41,780 bases of DNA from Bacillota bacterium (GTDB lineage Bacteria > Bacillota > Clostridia > Acetivibrionales > DSM-1351). The notes beneath the pieces were generated by a model that was not told the DNA's origin, searched no databases, and saw nothing but the letters and a program-made list of their open reading frames with translations. The position numbers and the translations under genes were made by a program. The number at the start of each line of letters is the position of its first letter. Position 1 is the stretch's first letter. Shown piece after piece: positions 8,458 through 15,426 of the stretch. The stretch is taken from NCBI GenBank assembly GCA_023431385.1, contig JAEYWA010000013.1:1-41780 (forward strand), in the 5' to 3' direction.

Positions 8458-8517
8458 CTATAGTGTACTACCTAATAATTTTTATTTTGTCGGACAACAC
8501 CTTATTCCCGTTTAATT

Positions 8518-10491
8518 TCAGTTTACAGTGGTGTAGATTTCTCCGCCTGCAGATTCAAAGGTAACTGGCACGGAATACGCCACATTACCCTGACTGTCCC
8601 GCATAGTGTACATCATGATAAAAAAGCCGTCGCCAAGCTCAGTTTCCTCGAAGGCGGTTTTGGAGGTCACCGTAATGGTGTCAATAGGAACAGACTTCAA
8701 CTCGTCATCATCGCCGCTGATAGCGGTCGCATAGTGAATGGTCTGAATTTTATCGCCTTCCACCAGATAACGCAGATTTTTATCAGCCGCGCCGCTTTCA
8801 TCCAGCGGCTTTCTTGCACCTGCAATGGTATATTTCTTCGATTCAAAGTCATAGATGACCATCAGGTTGTATTCCTCGCCGTTTAGCAGAATCGGTACCG
8901 AGTACTGGTTATAGCTCTCACCCTCATAAGCTATTTCCATATAGCAAAGCGAACCGTCCAGGCTGCCCCATAAGCCTCGGAAGTTATCCTTGAAAACGCC
9001 GTTTTCCCAATCGGCTACAATATCATTGTCAGTACCAAGGCAGAGCAGGACATCCTCCTCTGGGTCTGCATAATAAAGGTCAAAAGTCAGGGAAGACAGA
9101 ATGTCTTTCGCTTTACTGCCCAGCGTCAGGGTGGAGTTGCCGTCCTTATCCACTGTAACCGGCATATCCTGCCAATCTACACTTTTTAAGGTCATCAGCT
9201 CAGGAAGAGTTTTGTAATTCATCTTGGCGATATAGTCCATGCCCTGTTTAGAAATCTCACCTGTTAAGCCGTAAGAATACAGATACTTAAACGAATCGGA
9301 AGCGCCGATGCCAGCATATGTATTAAAATCCTCCACATCGCCATTATAGCTGTAATAGCAGGATAGCCCCGCTGACTCAGGTCGATATTTTCCGTTTACC
9401 TTGTATACAACGCACTCCTTCAATGCAGCAGATACAGATCCGGAGGTTTTGGGCAGCAACCCTGAAGTTTTTAAGGCAAGGTGCCCAAGATCCGTCATAT
9501 TAGTATAGCCCTGTTCACGGGTATTACCGCCATAGTTTTCAACACTGTTCGCAATTTTGGAAAACTGGGCAAAGAATGCCGGGTTTTCCACTGCCGAAGC
9601 CAGAGCTTCCTTACCGAACTCGTCATAGGCAGCAATCAGGCCGGGTAACTTTGAAAGATCAGTGACCGACAGGGTTATATTATCCTCTGTACCGACCTCC
9701 TTGCACCCTTGTACATAGCTGTCACAGATAACTTTGGACAGCTCAAAAGGTTCCATGTCTGGCTTTTTCCCAAGTGCCCCAAGCCATCCGCTATAAAGCC
9801 ATCCGTTGCCCGGCTCTACCTCCTGAGAGGCTACAAGGTATTTTCCGATATTAGAGAAGGTATAGCCAGTATCCACTGTTGCCATAAGGCAGGTATCAAA
9901 GCCGATAATGTCCACAGGCGGATTTTTCGGATTTACTCCGAAGGTTTCCGAGAAAGCCTGATACATTTCTGTAAGGCTCAGAGAATCCATACCATACAGC
10001 TCGTCAAAGGCCACACCTGACACCGAGCCGCCGCCATGGTTCCAAAGTACCACAGCGGTACGCTTGGCAGGGTAGTTTTCTTTCCCAAATTCAAGAAAAT
10101 CCTTAAGTGTCTTCGCATCACCCATACTGGCGGAAGGAAGTTCTTCAATTAGCTGCAAACCATTATGGTCATAGACATAACGCCCAAGCGTATCGGCACT
10201 GACAACTTCATTTTGCCAGATTGACGAACCGCCGGTCTGAATGACCACCTTCACATTTTTCGGTAGTTCCACATCCATCAGCTCGGCGAGATCATTAGTG
10301 GCAGCACCATAATTGCTTTCCAGATCACTTCCGCACAAATACCAGTAGACCGTCCATTCGGTGTCGGCCGACACACTTTCAGATGCGGCGCTTACTTGGG
10401 TGCCGCAAGCCATCATAACTAATATCAACGTCAGAGCCAGTAAAGTGGATAAATGCTTTTTCCATGCTTTTGTTCCAAAATTATTTTTCAT
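8518..10491 (-). CDS. Clostripain-family (C11) cysteine peptidase, exported
   Basis: A 657-residue exported peptidase of family C11 (Arg-type cleavage in characterised members). It has a signal peptide with a hydrophobic core LLALTLILVMMAC; the Cys could be a lipidation site, but the lipobox is weak. The C11 domain starts at EWTVYWYLCGSDLES. The catalytic dyad is His152 in WNHGGG and Cys201 in DTCLMA (numbered from the chosen start). The remainder (about 380-657) is a beta-rich region without a recognised domain. The second ATG (10491) is preferred because the first lies only a base or two from GGAGG. Codon choice and G+C are richer than in the flanks: the 60 bases from 10021 hold 36 G/C. Clostripains in C. 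perfringens are regulated by VirR/VirS, and a related pair lies 1.3 kb away. Confidence 0.88.
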   Translation of the reverse strand: MKNNFGTKAWKKHLSTLLALTLILVMMACGTQVSAASESVSADTEWTVYWYLCGSDLESNYGAATNDLAELMDVELPKNVKVVIQTGGSSIWQNEVVSADTLGRYVYDHNGLQLIEELPSASMGDAKTLKDFLEFGKENYPAKRTAVVLWNHGGGSVSGVAFDELYGMDSLSLTEMYQAFSETFGVNPKNPPVDIIGFDTCLMATVDTGYTFSNIGKYLVASQEVEPGNGWLYSGWLGALGKKPDMEPFELSKVICDSYVQGCKEVGTEDNITLSVTDLSKLPGLIAAYDEFGKEALASAVENPAFFAQFSKIANSVENYGGNTREQGYTNMTDLGHLALKTSGLLPKTSGSVSAALKECVVYKVNGKYRPESAGLSCYYSYNGDVEDFNTYAGIGASDSFKYLYSYGLTGEISKQGMDYIAKMNYKTLPELMTLKSVDWQDMPVTVDKDGNSTLTLGSKAKDILSSLTFDLYYADPEEDVLLCLGTDNDIVADWENGVFKDNFRGLWGSLDGSLCYMEIAYEGESYNQYSVPILLNGEEYNLMVIYDFESKKYTIAGARKPLDESGAADKNLRYLVEGDKIQTIHYATAISGDDDELKSVPIDTITVTSKTAFEETELGDGFFIMMYTMRDSQGNVAYSVPVTFESAGGEIYTTVN

Positions 10492-10808
10492 ATTAATCAT
10501 TCCTCCTCAATTCGTAAAATTGGTTCTCCTTGTTCCAGGAGTGTCTGCAACCTTCAGTTTATTCCTTGGTGGCAGAACGAACATAGTTTTTGCTCACAGG
10601 AGGGCAAAACTTTACCCCTCCTGCCCGGCAGATTAAAGCCTCAGTTCTCATATAAGTTATGCTATCCCCTCCCTTCCATATGGTTATAGCGGTTTACTTC
10701 AAATTCCACTATCTTTTCTGTTTGTCAAACTCCTGCTTGGATGGAAAAAACCACTCACTCTTTTGTGCGTATAGACCCTCACTTCATGCTTGGCATATCG
10801 GCCTTGGC
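10492..10808 (-). other. Gap between lemA and the clostripain gene
   Basis: About 317 bases with no convincing gene. An 8-bp stem (CAGGAGGG at 10597-10604 with CCCTCCTG at 10616-10623) lies in the middle. It lacks a T run, so it is not a typical terminator. A 30-codon reading frame (minus strand) overlaps the hairpin but has poor RBS spacing and is not called. Confidence 0.4.
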
Positions 10809-11333
10809 CTACTGCTCCTCCAAATACTCTTTTTGCCGGAAGCCTAACATCCTGGCAAGCATGGAGACAGGGAACATTCGGATTTCACGGTTCAGCTTGG
10901 TCACACTGTCGTTGTAAATTAGTCGGCTGGTGCGTACCATGTTTTCAAAGGTTTCCACTGCATCCATTGACTTGATATAATTGGGATTTACTTTTAGTTC
11001 GGGATATTGCTCCGTCACTATGGCAATCCTGCCCAATGCTTCGGAAATAACCCCTTCCTGACGCAGCACATCGTCCGGTATGGATTTTCCCGTAATTATA
11101 CTTCTTTTTGCTTTGATAGTTTCAATAAGCGTTTCGCTTTGGTGCCTGGAATAACCCTTTGTCAAATCCAAAACAACGGTTAGAGCATCGAAACGGCTTG
11201 AAAGCTGAACCCCGATCTGGTTCATGGCATTTCTGATATTCTCATCAAGCACCACCAGTTTTCGTTGGGTAGAGATAGCCCATAGCACAATGATCGAACC
11301 AACTGCGATAATTGCAATGAAAGTCGGCAGCAT
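10809..11333 (-). CDS. LemA family protein
   Basis: A 174-residue LemA-family protein: one N-terminal membrane helix (about 2-20) with a short outside segment, then a four-helix cytoplasmic bundle with the family's long amphipathic helices (VVLDENIRNAMNQIGVQLSSR, NYIKSMDAVETFENMVRTSRLIYND) and the C-terminal FPVSMLARMLGF motif. Biochemical function is unknown. Genes of this family often sit beside secreted or TPM-domain proteins. ATG follows GAGGAGG. The clostripain gene follows 317 bases downstream on the same strand, so co-transcription is possible. Confidence 0.9.
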   Translation of the reverse strand: MLPTFIAIIAVGSIIVLWAISTQRKLVVLDENIRNAMNQIGVQLSSRFDALTVVLDLTKGYSRHQSETLIETIKAKRSIITGKSIPDDVLRQEGVISEALGRIAIVTEQYPELKVNPNYIKSMDAVETFENMVRTSRLIYNDSVTKLNREIRMFPVSMLARMLGFRQKEYLEEQ

Positions 11334-11402
11334 CGTATAGTCCTCCTCGTTGATTATTGGTATGGACAGACCGACAATTATTTTATTCGCCTGCCCATTT
11401 TG

Positions 11403-11663
11403 CAGCTTCTATAACTTTGTGATTCTTATAGTAGTAAGAACCTGCTCCACAGTGCCGGAGCTTTCAAGCGTTGCATCATTTAGCCCACCACCCGTTGAAA
11501 ACTCAGCTGATAAGACATTCTCGGTAATATCTGCGGTGGTTACTGCATCCTCTGCCTTGCCCCAAAGTGTAACGACTGCGGTTCTCTGTTCATTAGCGAA
11601 AATCATCGAACCATTGTTATTACCGATTTTCAGATACTTGATGTCGATTACTTTATCAAACTT
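11403..11663 (-). pseudogene. Truncated gene fragment upstream of lemA
   Basis: An open frame ends at the TAG near 11403-11405 (...TIRITKL). It continues upstream without a start until an in-frame TGA close to 11663 (EKFDKVIDIKYLKIGNNNGS before the first Met). No ribosome binding site precedes the internal ATG at 11606. The peptide (QRTAVVTLWGKAEDAVTTADITENVLSAEFS...) reads like the C-terminal part of a larger protein. I interpret it as the 3' remnant of a gene cut at its 5' side, consistent with rearrangement in this block. The family is not recognised. It could instead be a short expressed ORF. Confidence 0.45.
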
Positions 11664-11685
11664 CTCGCCTCAAGCACCGTTCGCT

Positions 11686-11748
11686 GCATGAAACATACTT
11701 TTTTCTGCATGAAACATAGTTTTTTGTACATGAAACACAGTTTTCGGC
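11686..11748 (+). promoter_or_regulatory. Three tandem 21-bp repeats, LytTR-type operator
   Basis: Three copies with an exact 21-bp period (11686, 11707, 11728) share CATGAAACA(T/C)A(C/G)TTTT. Each contains a box like ACATAGTTT or ACACAGTTT. LytTR regulators (AgrA, VirR) bind direct repeats resembling ACAGTT spaced about two helical turns apart, which fits exactly. The array lies just before the promoter of an AgrA-like regulator, so autoregulation is likely. Confidence 0.7.
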
Positions 11749-11759
11749 ATAAAAGGAGG

Positions 11760-11788
11760 TGTCGAATATTCGCATATTATGGTATAAT
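11760..11788 (+). promoter_or_regulatory. Weak -35 / strong -10 promoter of the agrA-like gene
   Basis: TATAAT at 11783-11788. The hexamer 17 bp upstream (TGTCGA) is a poor -35, as expected of a promoter needing an activator bound at the adjacent repeats. Confidence 0.55.
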
Positions 11789-11821
11789 TACGAAGTACAA
11801 ATGGGAAATGGAGGTAAGCTC

Positions 11822-12547
11822 ATGCTGCAGATTGCAGTCTGTGATGATAATATTGATGAGCTATCCAATATCGTACAGCTCATCAACCTATACAGAACAT
11901 CAAAACATCTGAATTGCAAATATACCGCCTTTCCAAACGGATTTGATCTGGTTTCGGCCTTGGAAAAAGGAGAGCGGTTTGATATATACTGTCTGGATAT
12001 TATTATGCCTGGCTTTACGGGCATTGATGTCGCAAAGGAAATCCGTACTTTTGATAAAACTGCGCCGATTCTGTTCTTTACATCCTCGCCTGAGTTTGCT
12101 TTGGAAAGCTATTCAGTGAAAGCCATCAACTATGTATTAAAACCCATATCGAAAGAGAAGTTATTCTTCACCTTTGACGATGTGCTGGAACATATAAAGA
12201 TGGATGATGATGATGATGTGGTTATCGTAAAAAGTAATGAAGGAATTCAAAAAATACTGACTTCAAATTTGGTTTTTGCCGAGGTACTCGGCAGAAATGT
12301 ATTGTATCACCTGTGCTCTGGTAAGGTAATCGAATGTACAGAACCTTTTTCCTCTGTCTGTGATAATCTTATGAAATATAGGGGTTTTATCAAACCCCAC
12401 CGTTCCTATATTGTGAATATGCAGTATGTGGATACCATTGAAAAACACCAATTGACCTTACAGACCAGCTCAATTGTTCCTGTTGCACAGGGCAAAGCAC
12501 GGGAGATTAGGCAACAGTATCTGGATTATCAAATGGAGGGGGAATAA
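11822..12547 (+). CDS. LytTR response regulator, AgrA/VirR-like
   Basis: A 241-residue response regulator: receiver domain (1-120) with acidic pocket Asp8/Asp9 and phospho-acceptor Asp59 (CLDIIMPG), and a LytTR DNA-binding domain (about 135-235) with FAEVLGRNVLYHL and FIKPHRSYIVNMQYV. The start is ATG 11822, placed 7 nt after GGAGG; an earlier in-frame ATG lies upstream of the promoter and is rejected. The kinase gene follows after 4 bases. Likely targets are its own promoter (three repeats) and perhaps the clostripain and lemA genes across the divergent region. Confidence 0.93.
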   Translation: MLQIAVCDDNIDELSNIVQLINLYRTSKHLNCKYTAFPNGFDLVSALEKGERFDIYCLDIIMPGFTGIDVAKEIRTFDKTAPILFFTSSPEFALESYSVKAINYVLKPISKEKLFFTFDDVLEHIKMDDDDDVVIVKSNEGIQKILTSNLVFAEVLGRNVLYHLCSGKVIECTEPFSSVCDNLMKYRGFIKPHRSYIVNMQYVDTIEKHQLTLQTSSIVPVAQGKAREIRQQYLDYQMEGE

Positions 12548-12551
12548 GCGA

Positions 12552-13823
12552 ATGATAGAAACTGCCATTGCATTCTCTCGCTATTGGTTTGCCCTTTTAT
12601 TCGGTGCAACGGTTGCGGTCACTTTAGCCGGAATGACGCGTACAAGGAAAAATCATCTGGTTGTCGGGTGCTTTACTGTCGTTTTATTTATTATGCAAAT
12701 CATCTCCTTACGGCTCTGGGGTATGGCAGTGACGATAAAAATATATCCGCTGCTTTCTCATTTACCGGTAGCTATTTTTATCGTCGTATACTTAAATCGC
12801 TCATGGCTGATTTCACTAACAAGTTTGTTTGTCTCCTTCCTGTGCTGCCAGCCCCCCCGTTGGATTGGCACGGTAGCAGGTGTCGCTTTTGGTAATACTT
12901 CCATGGACCATGTCGGTTACATCGTAACTGTGTTTCTGATGTACTATTTCCTGCAAAAATATGTGCTAGATTCTGTTCGACATCTGATGGAACGCTCGGT
13001 TAATTCCTGTCTGTTGTTCGGTGCCATGCCAGCTTTATACTATCTGTTCGACTATGCCGCCACTGTTTATACCGATTTGTTGTACAGCGGAGCACGTTCG
13101 GCTGTACATTTCCTGCCCTTCGTGACATCGACATTCTATTTTGTGTTTATTCTCCTTTATTATGGTGAAACTCAAAAGCAGGCAAGTATCCAAAGAGAGC
13201 GGGATATGCTGGACACTCAGTTCCGTCAGGCACAAATAGAATTCGCTTCTCTTCGTCAGATGCAGCAAGATGCTGCGTCCTATCGGCACGATATGCGCCA
13301 TCATTTTGCTTTTTTACAAGGTCTGGCATCCAAGGAACGAATAGAGGAGATAAAAGAGTATCTACGGACTGCCCAGTCCGACATTGACGCCATCACACCA
13401 GTACGCTTTTGCGAAAATGAAACCGTCAATCTGATTTTGTCCGCTTTCACCACCAAAGCAAAACATTCGGGGACACTGTTGACGGTAGAAGCGAAGCTAC
13501 CTAACTCGCTTCCTTTTAGCGATACTGAGCTTTGTTCACTATTGTCAAACGCTTTGGAAAATGCCATACATGCTTGTGAAAGTATAGAAGACAGCAAAAA
13601 ACGCTATATCAAGCTCCGCGCATATTCCAAGAATAATAAATTATGCATTGAAATCCGCAACACATATCAAACAGAACCGATATTCCATCAGGGTCTTCCT
13701 GTATCAAAAGAACAAGGGCATGGTTTTGGTACAAAAAGTATGGCTCATATCGTAGAAAAGCATGGTGGTATATGCCAGTTTTCTGTCAAGGATGGATTCT
13801 TTTTCTTTCAGGCTACTATATAA
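12552..13823 (+). CDS. GHKL sensor histidine kinase, AgrC/VirS-like
   Basis: A 423-residue membrane sensor with about six N-terminal helices (residues 1-205), a coiled linker, the phospho-acceptor motif YRHDMRHHF, and a C-terminal GHKL ATPase domain (LLSNALENAIHAC N-box, GHGFGTKSMAHIVEKHGG). The architecture is that of peptide-sensing AgrC/VirS kinases. No agrB or agrD gene is visible in the window, so any inducing peptide must come from elsewhere or be of another type. ATG 12552 lies 4 bases after the regulator stop, with GGAGGGGG at the junction. A perfect hairpin terminator lies about 120 bases downstream. Confidence 0.92.
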   Translation: MIETAIAFSRYWFALLFGATVAVTLAGMTRTRKNHLVVGCFTVVLFIMQIISLRLWGMAVTIKIYPLLSHLPVAIFIVVYLNRSWLISLTSLFVSFLCCQPPRWIGTVAGVAFGNTSMDHVGYIVTVFLMYYFLQKYVLDSVRHLMERSVNSCLLFGAMPALYYLFDYAATVYTDLLYSGARSAVHFLPFVTSTFYFVFILLYYGETQKQASIQRERDMLDTQFRQAQIEFASLRQMQQDAASYRHDMRHHFAFLQGLASKERIEEIKEYLRTAQSDIDAITPVRFCENETVNLILSAFTTKAKHSGTLLTVEAKLPNSLPFSDTELCSLLSNALENAIHACESIEDSKKRYIKLRAYSKNNKLCIEIRNTYQTEPIFHQGLPVSKEQGHGFGTKSMAHIVEKHGGICQFSVKDGFFFFQATI

Positions 13824-13845
13824 AAGGTTATTCTTATTCTATGAC

Positions 13846-13945
13846 GAGCTCCTTAGCGATGGTCTGGTGGGTTGGTCAAGGCCGTACCTCGGCTCACCGA
13901 AAGGTGGCAGCCCTCTCGGGTTCGATTCCAAACGGTCTCATAAAG
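13846..13945 (+). ncRNA. G+C-rich structured, tRNA-like sequence before a terminator
   Basis: The stretch folds by eye: GGGTT (13869-13873) can pair with AGCCC, enclosing GCC/GGC, ACCT/AGGT and CGG/CCG around a CTCA loop. It then has CGGGTTCGATTCC (13917-13929), an exact tRNA T-loop motif, and a D-loop-like GGTTGGTCAAGGCC. The possible acceptor ends (GAGCTCC and CGGTCTC) pair poorly, and no sensible anticodon is found, so it is not a functional tRNA. It is either a decayed tRNA or a structured small RNA ending at 13946-13977. Confidence 0.4.
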
Positions 13946-13977
13946 AAAAGACTTTGATTTTTCAATCAAAGTCTTTT
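13946..13977. terminator. Perfect 14-bp bidirectional terminator
   Basis: AAAAGACTTTGATT and AATCAAAGTCTTTT form a perfect stem with a TTTC loop. It can end plus-strand transcripts from the kinase or the structured RNA, and minus-strand tRNA-Arg. Confidence 0.9.
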
Positions 13978-13981
13978 GCAT

Positions 13982-14056
13982 TGGCGTCCCGGACAGGAAT
14001 CGAACCCGTACCAGTGGAACCGGAATCCACCGTCCTATCCATTAGACTACCGAGAC
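13982..14056 (-). tRNA. tRNA-Arg (anticodon CCG)
   Basis: A complete cloverleaf on the minus strand: acceptor GTCTCGG/CCGGGAC with encoded CCA, anticodon stem GTGGA/TCCAC with loop TTCCGGT (anticodon CCG, reads CGG), and T-loop GGTTCGATTCC. Its 3' end faces the G+C-richer block, the usual arrangement at an integration site. Confidence 0.95.
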
Positions 14057-14101
14057 ATCGCTTTATTATTATAGCAGATATTAAGAATATGGCAAATATA
14101 T

Positions 14102-14737
14102 TTACAGTCTGTTTATTACCTGTGTGAATAATAGTCCCAATGCCTCACTGAGCAACGCGTTCCAGAGAAATACAAGCATGAAGACAAGGCTTCTGGCACC
14201 TGTGGGAAGCTTGAACAAAACGCATACCCCGCGAGTTATGGCCCCATTGAACCAGAAATATGCCAATATGTCCAAAACTGCTGTTATGTATAGAAAGATT
14301 ACAGCACCGCTGTTGTTTGTTAAATCCAAGGTGTAGTAAGACAGAAGGTTTATCGGAGTTACTATAATATTTACAACAATGTATACCTTCATGACCTTTG
14401 TAATCAAACTGGAGTATGACACACCCATAGCCATTGAGTTATTGTCACTCTTCTTCTTAAAATGCTTTATTATATCAAAAACAGGGTAAGAAAAACAAAT
14501 TACATCTATAAGGCCAATTATCAAGGCAGTAAAAAAAAGAATAGCACCCGTTCTGATGTTCAGGCCTGCACTCATTTTATCGGAAGTGAGGTTAAGTCCC
14601 AAAACTCCCATTCCGACATCGCGCAATCCTACCAAACCAATGCCTATGTATAGCCACATTTTTTTATCAGTTAGTTTTGAGTAAAAATCTTTTTTCAGCA
14701 GAAAAAAATCTATTATTTTCGAGGCTCGAGATTTCAT
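14102..14737 (-). CDS. Yip1-like integral membrane protein, function unknown
   Basis: A 211-residue polytopic protein with a short basic soluble N-terminus (1-27) and five or six membrane segments (near 28-48, 64-90, 110-135, 140-160, 185-207). The general form resembles YIP1/DUF1189-type clostridial membrane proteins, but no motif settles the family. ATG follows AAGGAGC with a 12-nt gap. It ends 46 bases before tRNA-Arg, and it is alone on its strand with a 263-base upstream gap. Confidence 0.7.
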   Translation of the reverse strand: MKSRASKIIDFFLLKKDFYSKLTDKKMWLYIGIGLVGLRDVGMGVLGLNLTSDKMSAGLNIRTGAILFFTALIIGLIDVICFSYPVFDIIKHFKKKSDNNSMAMGVSYSSLITKVMKVYIVVNIIVTPINLLSYYTLDLTNNSGAVIFLYITAVLDILAYFWFNGAITRGVCVLFKLPTGARSLVFMLVFLWNALLSEALGLLFTQVINRL

Positions 14738-15000
14738 TATTTATTATTTGCTCCTTAATTTAAATTGCGTTTACTTATAATAATATATCTATTTAGCAGA
14801 AGAAAATCAATAGAGCATGTATCATAACGGATAAGTTCAACAAAATTTTTTACTTTAGAAAAATTATTTAACCTTTGTGTGTTTCATCGAGACAAAGAAT
14901 CCTATAGGACACCTGATATGCTCACTGATAAAAACCTAACTGTAACAAGGTTACATTTGCAACCATGGACATGCGAAAATTTTCAAATTAGTAGGGCCGG
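14738..15000. other. Gap upstream of the Yip1-like gene with a palindrome
   Basis: 263 A+T-rich bases without a gene. TGTAACAAGGTTACA (14941-14955) is a palindrome of two 6-bp arms around AAG, and could be an operator. No promoter clearly aligned with it is seen. Confidence 0.4.
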
Positions 15001-15345
15001 TTATAAGAATATCTTTATTAACAGAAAAATAACAGCTGCTATACTTCCGAACAAAGCAGAATTTATCAATACATTCCTTAAAAACATGGAATTCGGTTTT
15101 AAGGGTTCCTTCTTCTTTTGAGGAATAAACTTACCCTTGTTGTCTTTAATGTAATTATTGATTATGGTTTCTGCTTCCTTCAGAATGAAGTCACTTTTCA
15201 CATTGGATTTTTTACCCGCTACCAATCCTTCAACCGCCTCCCTTTCTTGTTCTTTATCCTCTTTCAGAACCAGAATGGCCTCCTCAAATAAATTTGAATG
15301 AATATCCCTCAAAATTATTACTTTCTTAGACTTTCCATAAAACAT
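15001..15345 (-). CDS. Small clostridial protein with C-terminal membrane anchor
   Basis: A 114-residue protein with a soluble N-terminal part (KKVIILRDIHSNLFEEAILVLK, then charged helices) and one C-terminal membrane helix (about 90-112). The start is ATG 15345, 5 nt after GGAGG; the longer frame extends into the spoIIE intergenic region without an RBS. It lies 81 bases downstream of spoIIE on the same strand, so it may be co-transcribed in sporulation. Family not named; similar short proteins are common in clostridia, but that is recollection. Confidence 0.7.
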   Translation of the reverse strand: MFYGKSKKVIILRDIHSNLFEEAILVLKEDKEQEREAVEGLVAGKKSNVKSDFILKEAETIINNYIKDNKGKFIPQKKKEPLKPNSMFLRNVLINSALFGSIAAVIFLLIKIFL

Positions 15346-15426
15346 AGTATCCTCCAAAGAACTCTGATTATGGGTAGTTTGTGGAATTTTATCATTTTTA
15401 TACATAGTATTTAGGTTTCTCAAATT

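Noticed and set aside
10600..10720. A 30-codon Cys-containing ORF on the minus strand as a possible signal peptide for the AgrC-like kinase
   Set aside because: RBS spacing is about 14 nt, there is no leader or processing motif, and it overlaps a hairpin.
13846..13945. A functional tRNA on the plus strand
   Set aside because: Acceptor and T stems do not pair and no anticodon loop with U33 reads sensibly.
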